Below the pieces are notes generated by a model, which had not been told where the DNA came from, did no database searches, and saw nothing but the letters and a program-made list of their open reading frames with translations. Made by a program: the position numbers and the translations under genes. Positions 55,145 through 63,742 of a stretch of DNA of 64,000 bases are shown piece after piece. Each line of letters starts with the position of its first letter. Within the stretch, counting starts at the first letter, position 1. Source of the stretch: Hyphomicrobiales bacterium (GTDB lineage: Bacteria; Pseudomonadota; Alphaproteobacteria; Rhizobiales; Rhizobiaceae); the NCBI GenBank assembly GCA_900471485.1, contig UCEU01000001.1:434001-498000 (forward strand). The letters are read 5' to 3'.

Positions 55145-56065
55145 ATGGAGATAACGGCAGGGATCATCGACGCGGAGAAGAGACGGGATGTCCGGAACCG
55201 CTGGCTGCTTTCTCTCCCCGCGTTGCTGATCATCCTCTTGGCCGCCTGCGGGCCGCTCCTGATCGTGCTGGTCTACTCATTTCTGACACCTGGGCCCTAT
55301 GGCGATGTGCAGTGGCTGTTTTCCAGCGACGGCTGGATCAGCGTCTTCCTCCAGCGCGACATCTTCGACGACACGCTCTCGCTCGCAGACGCCCATGTGT
55401 CGATCCTTCTCCGGTCGCTGGCGCTTTCCTTCTTCACCACCGTGCTCACGCTGATCGTCGGCTTCCCGACGGCCTATTTCATCGCGACGCGCCCGGAGCG
55501 AACGCGCGAACTCTGGCTGTTTCTGATCACGATCCCCTTCTGGACCAACCTTTTGATCCGCACCTTCGCGGTGCTGGAGATCATTCGCAACGAAGGGCTG
55601 ATCAACACGATGCTGATGCGCCTCGGCCTGATCGCCCGGCCGATCCAGATCCTGTTCACCGACACGGCGATCCTCACCGGCATGGTCTATGTCTACCTGC
55701 CGCTGATGGTGCTGCCGATCTACGCCAGCCTGGAAAAACTTGATTTCCGGCTGCTCGAAGCGGCCTACGATCTCTATGCCACGCCCGGAAAAGTGCTCCG
55801 CCACATCGTCCTGCCTCTATCGATGCCCGGCATCGTGGCCGGCTCGATCCTCGTGTTCATCCCCTCGCTCGGAGCCTATGTGACGCCGACCATTCTCGGC
55901 GGCGGGAAGAACCTGATGATCGGAAACCTGATCGAACTGCAGTTCGGACAGGGACGCAACTGGCCGCTCGGCTCGGCCTTGTCGATCACGCTCATGATCT
56001 TCGTCATGGCGGCTCTTCTCATCTATGTGCGCAACGCCGCATCGAACGGAGCGCGGCATGGCTAG
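55145..56065 (+). CDS. Polyamine ABC transporter permease (PotB/PotH family)
   Basis: A 306-residue permease with six helices. 'LSLPALLIILLAACGPLLIVLVYSF' is the first helix and 'LEAAYDLYATPGKVLRHIVLPLS' (about 203-225) the coupling loop. 'PSLGAYVTPTILGG' is characteristic of PotB. Its stop overlaps the PotC-like start by eight bases. Confidence 0.92.
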   Translation: MEITAGIIDAEKRRDVRNRWLLSLPALLIILLAACGPLLIVLVYSFLTPGPYGDVQWLFSSDGWISVFLQRDIFDDTLSLADAHVSILLRSLALSFFTTVLTLIVGFPTAYFIATRPERTRELWLFLITIPFWTNLLIRTFAVLEIIRNEGLINTMLMRLGLIARPIQILFTDTAILTGMVYVYLPLMVLPIYASLEKLDFRLLEAAYDLYATPGKVLRHIVLPLSMPGIVAGSILVFIPSLGAYVTPTILGGGKNLMIGNLIELQFGQGRNWPLGSALSITLMIFVMAALLIYVRNAASNGARHG

Positions 56066-56858
56066 GCGTTTTTCCGTCCGGCGCCAGACCGGCTTCACCA
56101 CCATCGCCATCATCTGCTTCTTCCTGCTCTACCTGCCGATCGCGGTTCTGGTCGTTTATGCGTTTAACGCAGGGGAGTCTCTTGCCTCGTGGCAGGGCGT
56201 TTCCATGCGCTGGTTCGCGCAGGCCTATCATAACCAGCAGGTTATCGATGCCTCGATCCGGTCCCTGCAGATCGCCGTCATTGCCGCAACCGTTGCCACG
56301 ATCGCCGCAACCATGGCAGCCATCGCCACGACGCGAACTGTGGCCTATCGCGGCCTCACGATGAAATACGCCTTCATCAACACGCCGCTGATGGTGCCGG
56401 AAATCGTCACCGCCGTCGCTCTCCTCATCCTGTTCTCGCGGATCAAAATCTGGACCGGCTATACGGGGCTTGGCTACCTCATCGCCGCTCACACCGCCTT
56501 CTGCGTCCCCTTCGCCTATCTGCCCATTCGCGCGCGTCTGGAAAACATGGATCTGACGCTTGAGCGCGCTGCGGCCGATCTCTATGCCACGCCGCTCAAG
56601 ACCTTCCGCTACATCACCCTGCCCCTGCTCTGGCCGGGCGTTCTTGCCGGCTTCATGCTGGCTTTCGTGATCTCTCTTGATGACGTCGTCATCACCGAGT
56701 TCGTCAAGTCGGCCGGTCAGGACACGCTGCCGACCTACATGCTCGGCCAGATCCGCCGTGTCATTACGCCCGAGATGAATGCGATTTCGACGGTCTTCCT
56801 CGTTCTTTCGATCGCGGCGGTCACCGTCTTCTTTTTCGTCAGCAAGAAACGCGAATAA
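56058..56858 (+). CDS. Polyamine ABC transporter permease (PotC/PotI family)
   Basis: A 266-residue permease. 'LYLPIAVLVVYAFNAG' opens the protein, 'LERAAADLYATPLKTFRYITLP' (about 170-191) is the coupling loop, and 'FVISLDDVVITEFVKSAGQDTLP' is diagnostic of PotC. ATG 56058 lies within the end of the preceding gene; GTG 56025 would add 11 residues and is less likely. Confidence 0.92.
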   Translation: MARRFSVRRQTGFTTIAIICFFLLYLPIAVLVVYAFNAGESLASWQGVSMRWFAQAYHNQQVIDASIRSLQIAVIAATVATIAATMAAIATTRTVAYRGLTMKYAFINTPLMVPEIVTAVALLILFSRIKIWTGYTGLGYLIAAHTAFCVPFAYLPIRARLENMDLTLERAAADLYATPLKTFRYITLPLLWPGVLAGFMLAFVISLDDVVITEFVKSAGQDTLPTYMLGQIRRVITPEMNAISTVFLVLSIAAVTVFFFVSKKRE

Positions 56859-56874
56859 CAAGAAAGGGAACAGC

Positions 56875-57909
56875 ATGAAGATCTTGAACTGCGGCCTTGT
56901 CGCCTTGGCCACTCTGCTCGCCACCACGTCGCTTGCTTCGGCGGAGGGCGAGCTCAACATCTATAACTGGGGCAACTATACCAGCCCCGAAATGATCAAG
57001 AAGTTCGAAGACAAGTACAAGGTGAAGGTCACCATCACCGACTACGATTCAAACGACACGGCGCTCGCCAAGGTCCGCCAAGGCGGCTCCGGCTTCGACA
57101 TGGCGGTGCCGTCGCAGAACTATCTGCCGATCTGGATCCAGGAAGGCCTTCTGCTCGAAACCGATCCGGGCAAGATGGAGAACTTCAAAAACGTCGCCAA
57201 GGAATGGGCCGACCCCGAATTCGATCCCGGTCGCAAGTATTCGGTGCCGTGGGCGATGGGTATCGTCGGCACGGTGGTGAACACCGACGTCTACAAGGGC
57301 GACATCAACACCTGGGGCATCATCTTCAATCCGCCGGACGAGCTCAAGGGCAAGGTCAACGTCGTGCCGGAAATGATCGACGTCATGGACGCGGCCATTC
57401 TCTACAATGGCGGCAAGAAGTGCACGGGCGACCTCACCATACTCAAGAAGGTGCGCGATACACTGCTGGCCGCAAAGCCCAATTGGATCGCGATGGAATA
57501 CGGCACGATCCAGAAGATGGGCTCCGGCGACTTCGCCGCGTCGAGCGACTGGAACGGCTCGGCTTTCCGCCAGCGTCTGGCCAATCCGAAGATTCATTTC
57601 GGCTATCCGAAGGAAGGGTTCGTCAACTGGAGCGACAATCTGGTCGTGCTCAAGGACGCCAAGAATGTCGAGAATGCCAAGCTCTTCCAGGATTTCATGA
57701 TGGATCCTGAAAACGCCGGCATGAATTCCGGCTTCCACCGTTATGCGAACGGCATCGCCGGCTCGGAAAAATACATGCCTGCCGACATGAAGGATGCGCC
57801 TGAGATCGTCGTCCCGGACCAGTTCAAGTCGGTCGGCGTTCCCTCTCAGACATGCCCACCCGATGTTCAGGCACTCTACACCAAGATCTGGACTGAACTG
57901 CAGAAGTAA
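56875..57909 (+). CDS. Polyamine ABC transporter substrate-binding protein (PotD/PotF family)
   Basis: A 344-residue periplasmic binding protein. Signal peptide 'LVALATLLATTSLASA' is cleaved near residue 23, and the mature protein begins 'EGELNIYNWGNYTSPEMI', the standard PotD opening. 'DYDSNDTALAKVRQGGSGFDMAVPSQ' over about 60-86 continues the family pattern. AAAGGGAAC precedes ATG 56875. A strong hairpin follows the stop. Co-location with an acetylpolyamine-amidohydrolase-like gene suggests polyamines or their acetylated forms as ligands. Confidence 0.92.
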   Translation: MKILNCGLVALATLLATTSLASAEGELNIYNWGNYTSPEMIKKFEDKYKVKVTITDYDSNDTALAKVRQGGSGFDMAVPSQNYLPIWIQEGLLLETDPGKMENFKNVAKEWADPEFDPGRKYSVPWAMGIVGTVVNTDVYKGDINTWGIIFNPPDELKGKVNVVPEMIDVMDAAILYNGGKKCTGDLTILKKVRDTLLAAKPNWIAMEYGTIQKMGSGDFAASSDWNGSAFRQRLANPKIHFGYPKEGFVNWSDNLVVLKDAKNVENAKLFQDFMMDPENAGMNSGFHRYANGIAGSEKYMPADMKDAPEIVVPDQFKSVGVPSQTCPPDVQALYTKIWTELQK

Positions 57910-57919
57910 AAAGTCACAG

Positions 57920-57949
57920 CCGCGCCACCCCGAATTCTGGGTGGCGCGG
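57920..57949 (+). terminator. Hairpin after the polyamine-binding-protein gene
   Basis: CCGCGCCACCC (57920-57930) pairs perfectly with GGGTGGCGCGG (57939-57949) around an eight-base loop. It is followed by TATTTCTGT rather than a strict T-run. It lies 10 bases after the PotD-like stop and 27 before the deacetylase gene, so it probably attenuates rather than blocks. Confidence 0.55.
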
Positions 57950-57976
57950 TATTTCTGTAAGCGCATGGGTGTTTTC

Positions 57977-59008
57977 ATGAAGACCGTGTTTTCTCCACGC
58001 CATCTCGGCCATTCGAGCCAGCTGGAACTTGTCGCCGGCGCTATCGTGCCGGGCTTCGAGCTGCCGTCGCGCCCGAAGTTCGTGGCGGAGCGCATTCAGG
58101 CAGTCGAACTCGGCCCGATTCTGGAACCAGATGTCCATGAGCTGAGCACGGCGGCAAAGGTGCATCGCCAGGACTACCTCGACTTCCTGCCGACGGTATG
58201 GGATCGCTGGACGGCGGAGGGACGCAGCGGAACGGCGCTGCCCTTCACATGGCCGACGCGCGGCCTGCGCGGCGACGTGCCGCCGGCTTTCATCGACGGA
58301 TTGCTGGGCTACTATTCCTTCGACGCCGGCGCCGGGTTCGTTGAAGGGACCTGGGATGCAATCAAATCCTCCCACGACGTCGCATTGACGGCCGCGGGAA
58401 TCGTTCAGGCGGGAGAACGCTCCGCCTTCGCGCTTTGCAGGCCACCCGGCCATCATGCCGGCGCGGCTTTCGCGGGCGGCTATTGCTATATCAACAATGC
58501 CGCTGTCGCCGCGCAGTGGCTGCGCGACAACGGCGCCAAACGGGTGTCGATCCTCGATGTCGACTATCATCACGGCAATGGCACGCAGGAAATTTTCTAT
58601 TCGCGGGCGGACGTCCAGGTGCTGAACCTGCATGCCGATCCAATGCAGGAATATCCCTACTTCCTCGGCCACGCCGATGAACGTGGGAGCGGCGAAGGCG
58701 AAGGCTTCAATCTCAATTATCCAATGCCGTTCGGCACGAACTGGGCGGAATGGAGCATGTCGCTTGAGGATGCCTGCAGCCGGCTGAAAGCCTATGCGCC
58801 CGATGTTGTCGTCGTATCGCTCGGCGTCGATACCTTCGAAAAGGACCCAATCAGCAAGTTCAAGCTGAAGACCGAGGACTTCCCGAAGATCGGCGCGCGC
58901 ATCGCGGCACTCGGCTTGCCGACGCTGTTCGTGATGGAGGGCGGCTACGCAGTCGAGGAGATTGGCGTCAACGCCGTCGGCGTGCTTGCTGGTTTCGAGG
59001 GAGCGTGA
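57977..59008 (+). CDS. Histone-deacetylase-family acetylpolyamine amidohydrolase-like enzyme
   Basis: A 343-residue zinc deacetylase, almost the length of Mycoplana ramosa acetylpolyamine amidohydrolase (341). The catalytic His pair is His159-His160 ('RPPGHHAG'), zinc ligands are Asp196, His198 ('LDVDYHHG') and Asp285 ('LGVDTF'), and the transition-state Tyr is Tyr324 ('EGGYA'); each is one residue offset from the reference enzyme. The position matching its substrate-recognition Glu117 appears to be Gly118, from a remembered alignment. ATG 57977 fits the family start; ATG 57965 adds four residues. The polyamine importer upstream supports deacetylation of imported acetylpolyamines. Confidence 0.88.
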   Translation: MKTVFSPRHLGHSSQLELVAGAIVPGFELPSRPKFVAERIQAVELGPILEPDVHELSTAAKVHRQDYLDFLPTVWDRWTAEGRSGTALPFTWPTRGLRGDVPPAFIDGLLGYYSFDAGAGFVEGTWDAIKSSHDVALTAAGIVQAGERSAFALCRPPGHHAGAAFAGGYCYINNAAVAAQWLRDNGAKRVSILDVDYHHGNGTQEIFYSRADVQVLNLHADPMQEYPYFLGHADERGSGEGEGFNLNYPMPFGTNWAEWSMSLEDACSRLKAYAPDVVVVSLGVDTFEKDPISKFKLKTEDFPKIGARIAALGLPTLFVMEGGYAVEEIGVNAVGVLAGFEGA

Positions 59009-59011
59009 GTC

Positions 59012-60217
59012 CTATTGCGTCAGCCGCGTGACCGGCTTCGTCGCGCTTTGGCCGATGGATGCGAAGGCGGAGACGAGCGCGTCCATCGTATCGGGCTCGT
59101 AATAGTTGGTCGGAGACGACGCGCAGAATTTCAATAGCGACTTGCCGTTATCCGGCGCCATGAAGGCCACGGTATAGATCGTGATGCCGTCGGCCTTGGC
59201 GAGCGCGCACTTGTCTCGCAGATCCTGGTCTAGGCCCCTGTTCCAGAGCGTGCTGTTGCCCGTCATCTCGCCATCGGTCATCAGGACGATCAGCCGGTTG
59301 GCGTTGGTGTTGCCCTTCTTCGCATGCGCGACGCTTTCCGGGTCCGTGCCGTAGGCATTTTTCTTCAGAGTATTGTCCGCCGTCAGCATCGGCGCATTGG
59401 CGTCCGTCCCACCGGTGGGCGTCAGCGTCATGTTGGTCACGTAGCGGCGCACGCCGGTGGTGCCCCAATCTATATCGGACTGGCCCTTGGTGCCGTTTGC
59501 ATAGGAAATCGCGCCAGTCCGAACCAGTTTCGCCGATGGATCGACCTTGTCCAAAGCATCGAACAGACTGGCGGCGGCCTGCTTCAGCGCCTCGATTTTC
59601 GTCACATAGATCGTCTGCGTCTGCAGGCAGATGTTCAACACTTGGAGGACGCACTTTGTCGATTTGACCGTATTGGTATTATCGGCCATCGAACCTGACT
59701 CGTCGAGCAACACTTCCATGGAGAGCGCGGTTTTGGTCGTTCCGACGGAACTGGTGGAATTGCTGCTTGCCGAGATCTTCTGCTTCGTTCCCTTGATGAC
59801 GCCGGTGAGTGGGGTTACGGCTACGTCATAAGCCGACCCCACCACGATATCGTATTTCTTGCCGGCGGAAGCGGTTGTCGTTGTGGTGACATTGACGGTG
59901 GTGTTCAGCTTGATTGCGGCAAGTGTCGTGGCGTCCACATAATTGGCCATCTGGCCGCTGACCATGTCCTTCGCTAGCGATTTGGCTCCCGTCTCATCGA
60001 CCTTGCCCGCGGCAAGGGATGTGACGGCGGCAAGGGCCGCGGCGTCCGATGCCTCCTGGAGATGGCCATGCGCGACCATCAGGTTCATCGAGTCGATCGC
60101 GACGCCGGCAGCGCCGATCAGCAACGGCAAGACGATGGCCGTCGTCATGGCAAGGTTTCCTTCCCTGCTGCCGAGGAAGGCCTTCAAGCGGTTCTGGACG
60201 CGGGAGACGTTTTCCAT
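59012..60217 (-). CDS. TadG-like pilus-assembly/von Willebrand factor A protein
   Basis: A 401-residue protein. An N-terminal TadE/TadG segment ('EGNLAMTTAIVLPLLIGAAGVAIDSMNL' over about 19-46) holds one membrane helix and anchors a large exterior part. The von Willebrand A domain starts near residue 165 with the MIDAS motif 'DESGS' (Asp172) and continues to 'VLMTDGEM'. The sequence between them is rich in Thr, Ser and Asn. TadG proteins belong to Flp/Tad pili, but no other tad gene is nearby. ATG 60217 is preferred over TTG 60226. It converges with the deacetylase gene, three bases apart. Confidence 0.85.
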   Translation of the reverse strand: MENVSRVQNRLKAFLGSREGNLAMTTAIVLPLLIGAAGVAIDSMNLMVAHGHLQEASDAAALAAVTSLAAGKVDETGAKSLAKDMVSGQMANYVDATTLAAIKLNTTVNVTTTTTASAGKKYDIVVGSAYDVAVTPLTGVIKGTKQKISASSNSTSSVGTTKTALSMEVLLDESGSMADNTNTVKSTKCVLQVLNICLQTQTIYVTKIEALKQAAASLFDALDKVDPSAKLVRTGAISYANGTKGQSDIDWGTTGVRRYVTNMTLTPTGGTDANAPMLTADNTLKKNAYGTDPESVAHAKKGNTNANRLIVLMTDGEMTGNSTLWNRGLDQDLRDKCALAKADGITIYTVAFMAPDNGKSLLKFCASSPTNYYEPDTMDALVSAFASIGQSATKPVTRLTQ

Positions 60218-60444
60218 GCGGCGCAAACGGACGAAACGGCAAAAGGTGCCATCCGACGTTCGCAGGAAGTAAACGGACGCCTAACCGATACGCCGCCGAC
60301 GAGAAGGTGTGTCGATCTCGGTCGCCAGCCAAGGAAGACGGCTTCACTTTAATGTCGACAGATCGTCGACAATCTGATATATCAGAGTTCAATGATTGCA
60401 TTTTAAACGAGCAGGCAAACATTCTGCATTGAGAGGAACGACTG

Positions 60445-61386
60445 ATGGCAGATTCAGTATTCAAAGGTTGCATCCCGGCTTTGATGACGCCGTGCAAGCC
60501 CAACCGCTCGCCTGATTTCGACGCGTTGGTCGAAAAGGGCAAGGAGCTTGTATCGCTCGGCATGTCGGGCGTCGTCTATTGCGGCTCGATGGGTGACTGG
60601 CCGCTTCTCACCGATGAAGAGCGCCAGGAAGGCGTCAAGCGGCTGACCGAAGCCGGCGTTCCCGTTGTCGTCGGCACCGGTGCAGTGAACACCAAGTCGG
60701 CTGTCAGTCACGCGGCGCACGCCGCCAAGGTCGGCGCAAAGGGCCTGATGGTCATTCCACGCGTTCTCTCCCGTGGTTCTTCGGTGGCTGCTCAGCGGGA
60801 TCATTTCTCGGCCGTGCTTGAGGCCGGCAAGGACCTGCCGGCAGTTATCTACAACAGCCCTTATTATGGCTTTGCCACCCGCGCCGACCTGTTCTTCGAT
60901 CTTCGCTCGCGCTTCTCGAACCTCGTCGGCTTCAAGGAGTTCGGCGGCAAGCAGGACATGACCTATGCGGCCGAGAACATCACATCCGGCGATGACAGCC
61001 TGACGCTGATGGTCGGCGTCGATACCGGCGTCTACCATGGCTTCGTCAATTGCGGCGCCGGCGGCGCGATCACCGGCATCGGCAACGCGCTGCCCAAGGA
61101 AGTGCTCCATCTCGTCGCGCTCTGCGAAAAGGCCGCCAAGGGCGATGCCGAAGCACGCCGCGAGGCGCGCGACCTCGAAGAAGCGCTGATGGTCCTTTCC
61201 ACCTATGACGAGGGCCCGGACCTCGTCCTGCACTATAAGTATCTGCTGGTACTGAACGGCGACGAACGCTACGCGCTTCATTTCAATGAAAGCGACAAGC
61301 TCAACGCTTCCCAGCGACGTCATCTCGAAAACCAGTACAAGCTGTTCCGTGGCTGGTACGCCTCGCGCTACCCGAAAGCCGCGTAA
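60445..61386 (+). CDS. DapA-family aldolase/deaminase (not canonical dihydrodipicolinate synthase)
   Basis: A 313-residue class I aldolase-fold protein. The Schiff-base lysine is about Lys164 in 'VGFKEFGG', and the proton-relay tyrosine lies in 'IYNSPYYG' (about 136-143). The usual substrate-carboxylate motif GTTGE is replaced by 'GSMGDW' (47-52), so it is unlikely to be DapA itself. Related rhizobial enzymes include 1-pyrroline-4-hydroxy-2-carboxylate deaminase of hydroxyproline breakdown, a plausible but unproven match. GAGAGGAAC precedes ATG 60445. It stands alone between a minus-strand gene and a strong terminator. Confidence 0.85.
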   Translation: MADSVFKGCIPALMTPCKPNRSPDFDALVEKGKELVSLGMSGVVYCGSMGDWPLLTDEERQEGVKRLTEAGVPVVVGTGAVNTKSAVSHAAHAAKVGAKGLMVIPRVLSRGSSVAAQRDHFSAVLEAGKDLPAVIYNSPYYGFATRADLFFDLRSRFSNLVGFKEFGGKQDMTYAAENITSGDDSLTLMVGVDTGVYHGFVNCGAGGAITGIGNALPKEVLHLVALCEKAAKGDAEARREARDLEEALMVLSTYDEGPDLVLHYKYLLVLNGDERYALHFNESDKLNASQRRHLENQYKLFRGWYASRYPKAA

Positions 61387-61415
61387 GGCGACGCATCAGG
61401 CACAACCACAATGTC

Positions 61416-61451
61416 AAAGCCCCCAAACTCGGCCGAGCTTGGGGGCTTTTT
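61416..61451. terminator. Bidirectional rho-independent terminator
   Basis: AAAGCCCCCAA (61416-61426) pairs perfectly with TTGGGGGCTTT (61439-61449) and runs into T residues to 61451 on the plus strand. A further CTCGG/CCGAG self-complement lies in the loop. It sits between the DapA-like stop and the stop of the convergent chemoreceptor gene, so it can serve both. Confidence 0.85.
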
Positions 61452-61466
61452 CCGTTCGGGCGGCGG

Positions 61467-63308
61467 TCAGGCGCTTCGTCGCATCGCTGTTGTGTTGTCG
61501 ACCACCATACGGGGATGGTCGTTGCCCAGTTTGAATTGCGCGAGCAGCACGTTGAGGGAATCTGCCTGTCGCGCCAATCCGTGGCTGGCCGCCGTGGACT
61601 GCTCCACCATCGCCGCGTTCTGCTGGGTGCCCTGGTCCATGGAATTGACCGCCTTGTTGATCTCCTGCAGTCCCGTTGACTGCTCGCGCGCCGATTCCAC
61701 GATCGCCACGACATGGCGGTTGATTTCCTGCACTTCGCTCACGATTGCTTCAAGCGAGCTACCGGTTTCGCTGACGAGCCGGACGCCCGTCTGCACCTGC
61801 AGCGTAGATGAGGTGATCAGCGACTTGATTTCGCGTGCGGCCGTTGCAGAGCGCTGTGCGAGTTCGCGCACCTCCTGCGCCACGACGGCGAAGCCCTTGC
61901 CGGCGTCGCCCGCCCTCGCCGCTTCCACGCCCGCGTTCAAGGCGAGAAGGTTGGTCTGGAACGCGATATCGTCGATAACGGAGATGATGTTGCCGATCTC
62001 GCCGGACGACTGCTCGATACCGTGGATGGCGTCGATGGCCGCGCGCATCACCTCGCCTGATTTCTCGGCGCCGGACCTCGCCCGCGCCACCAGGGCGCCA
62101 GCCTCCTCGGCACGTTTTGTCGCATCCCGAACGGTCGTGGTGATCTCTTCCAGCGCCGCAGCCGTTTCCTCGACGGAGGCCGCCTGTTGCTCGGTGCGCC
62201 GGGATAGGTCGTCGGCGGCCCCCCGAATTTCACTGGCTCCGGCATTGATGCCGTTGGCGTTCACGCGCACTTCCTCGAGCGTCGCCTGCAACTTTTCCAT
62301 CGATGCGTTGAAGTCCGTACGCAATCCGTCAAGCGACGGCACGAACGGCGCCGAGATGCGGTAGCCGACATCGCCATCCGATAGTGAGTGCAGCGCAGTC
62401 GCAAGCTGGTCAACCGCGAACTGGATATTTGCATCATCCAGCCGCTTTTCCTCGTCGCGCTGCTGGCGCTCGCGTTCGGAAAGAGCGCGGTTATCGGTCG
62501 TCTGCTGCTCCAGCCTTTCACGCGCAATCGCGTTGTTGCGAAATACTTCAACCGCCGTAGCCATCGATCCTACTTCGTCCTTGCGGCCGAGTCCTTCGAT
62601 GAGTTTATCCGTCTGGCCATCGGCGAGCGACAGCATCCGCAGCCGAAGCCTGTCGATCGGCCCCGTGATCTCCTTGCGCGTGACCGCAATGCAAAGCGCG
62701 ACGGCAGCCAGGAAGGCTAGCCCAAGACCGATCAGCGTGTATGTAATTGTCTGCATGGTGCCTCGCGAGAGCCTCACGGTGTCGTCGCTGATTGCCTGGG
62801 AGTGATCGTTGATCCATGCGCGCATATCCGTGAGTGCGGCAGCCACAAGCGGATCGGCCTTCAGCAGGAACGCCTTGGCGGATGCATCGTCATCTTGTTG
62901 CCCCGCAGCCAGCGCGCTGTCCGTTATCTCGAAAATCGCGTTGGCCTGGCGCTGAAAGCTCTGGATAGCCTCATGCTCCGCCGGAAGATTGACAAGCGCT
63001 TGGCTCAGCAAGCCGTGGAGCCTATCCTGGCTTGCCTTGTAATCAGCGACCGCCGCCTTGATCTCCTCGGAGCCCACATCATGCAGCATGATCTGATAGG
63101 CATCATAAGCGATGGAGACCAGACGCTGGCTGGCGATTGCCACATTTATCTCTGTGTTGGCATCCTGTGATATGAACTTGGAATAGGTCGCATCCGCGTG
63201 CCTGAATTCGCTGGCGACGAATAGAACACCGCACACACCTAGAATGCAGGTCAGTAATACTAGACACAGGATCTTCGATTGAATCTTTAGGTTCTGAATA
63301 AAAGCCAC
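61467..63308 (-). CDS. Methyl-accepting chemotaxis protein
   Basis: A 613-residue chemoreceptor. Helix 1 ('[20 protein letters not shown]') is followed by a periplasmic, helical ligand-binding domain of about 150 residues resembling a four-helix bundle. Helix 2 is '[21 protein letters not shown]', then HAMP (about 205-260) and a long signalling coiled coil. The CheA/CheW hairpin tip reads '[15 protein letters not shown]'. Potential methylation glutamates flank it. GTG 63308 is chosen, since receptors usually begin near '[10 protein letters not shown]' and GGGA lies upstream; TTG 63344 would add 12 residues. Ligand unknown. Confidence 0.92.
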   Translation of the reverse strand: MAFIQNLKIQSKILCLVLLTCILGVCGVLFVASEFRHADATYSKFISQDANTEINVAIASQRLVSIAYDAYQIMLHDVGSEEIKAAVADYKASQDRLHGLLSQALVNLPAEHEAIQSFQRQANAIFEITDSALAAGQQDDDASAKAFLLKADPLVAAALTDMRAWINDHSQAISDDTVRLSRGTMQTITYTLIGLGLAFLAAVALCIAVTRKEITGPIDRLRLRMLSLADGQTDKLIEGLGRKDEVGSMATAVEVFRNNAIARERLEQQTTDNRALSERERQQRDEEKRLDDANIQFAVDQLATALHSLSDGDVGYRISAPFVPSLDGLRTDFNASMEKLQATLEEVRVNANGINAGASEIRGAADDLSRRTEQQAASVEETAAALEEITTTVRDATKRAEEAGALVARARSGAEKSGEVMRAAIDAIHGIEQSSGEIGNIISVIDDIAFQTNLLALNAGVEAARAGDAGKGFAVVAQEVRELAQRSATAAREIKSLITSSTLQVQTGVRLVSETGSSLEAIVSEVQEINRHVVAIVESAREQSTGLQEINKAVNSMDQGTQQNAAMVEQSTAASHGLARQADSLNVLLAQFKLGNDHPRMVVDNTTAMRRSA

Positions 63309-63509
63309 TTTTCTATTTTCCCGATTTTTTGAGCCGTCAGCCAAAACACGATCGCCGAATAGCTGAATGCGTTATTATTTTAGCTTGGAGAACTTTAATC
63401 GCCCGCCAATAGTACGCGCACTATCAATGCGATTAGTAGCTACGGCAGATTAAATAACGATTAACCAATTCAGGGTTGTTTTATTTATAAATGCGCGACT
63501 TTAACTATA

Positions 63510-63533
63510 GATATATTATTGGATATATTATTT
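63510..63533. repeat. 12-base tandem repeat in AT-rich region
   Basis: GATATATTATTG is followed directly by GATATATTATTT, so 11 of 12 bases repeat with a 12-base period. This is slightly more than one helical turn, compatible with a tandem protein-binding site or simple slippage. Confidence 0.5.
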
Positions 63534-63623
63534 TATACACAGATCGAACTAACTAAACTAAGGGTGCTCATCCGACGACGCCGTCTGCGTCGGGGATGCC
63601 GGTTGCCGCGGAGGCGCCGCCAG

Positions 63624-63653
63624 ATCGATAGCTTCCGTCAATCGATTTTTTTT
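63624..63653 (+). terminator. Possible terminator/leader hairpin before ahpC
   Basis: ATCGAT at 63624-63629 and again at 63641-63646 can form a six-pair stem with an 11-base loop, followed by eight T residues ending at 63653. It is 90 bases before ahpC, where a leader attenuator could act, but the stem is short and AT-containing. Confidence 0.3.
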
Positions 63654-63742
63654 CCTTTATCTATTTCATTTATGGCGCCTGACTATTTATGTTGCGGCGC
63701 GAAAGCGATATTTCGCTTCGCAGCAATTTTACAGGAGCCTCC

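Larger units (their letters stand above)
63345..63742. other. AT-rich divergent intergenic region before ahpC
   Basis: About 400 bases without a gene, clearly more AT-rich than its surroundings between about 63360 and 63560. It must hold the chemoreceptor promoter (minus) and the peroxiredoxin promoter (plus). It contains a 12-base tandem repeat (63510-63533), a GC-rich stem CCGACG/CGTCGG (63572-63577 with 63588-63593) and a hairpin with a T-run (63624-63653). A full OxyR site (ATAG-N7-CTAT repeats) was not found. Confidence 0.5.

Noticed and set aside
63572..63593. CCGACG/CGTCGG stem before ahpC as a terminator
   Set aside because: No T-run on either strand and no gene ends nearby in the right orientation.
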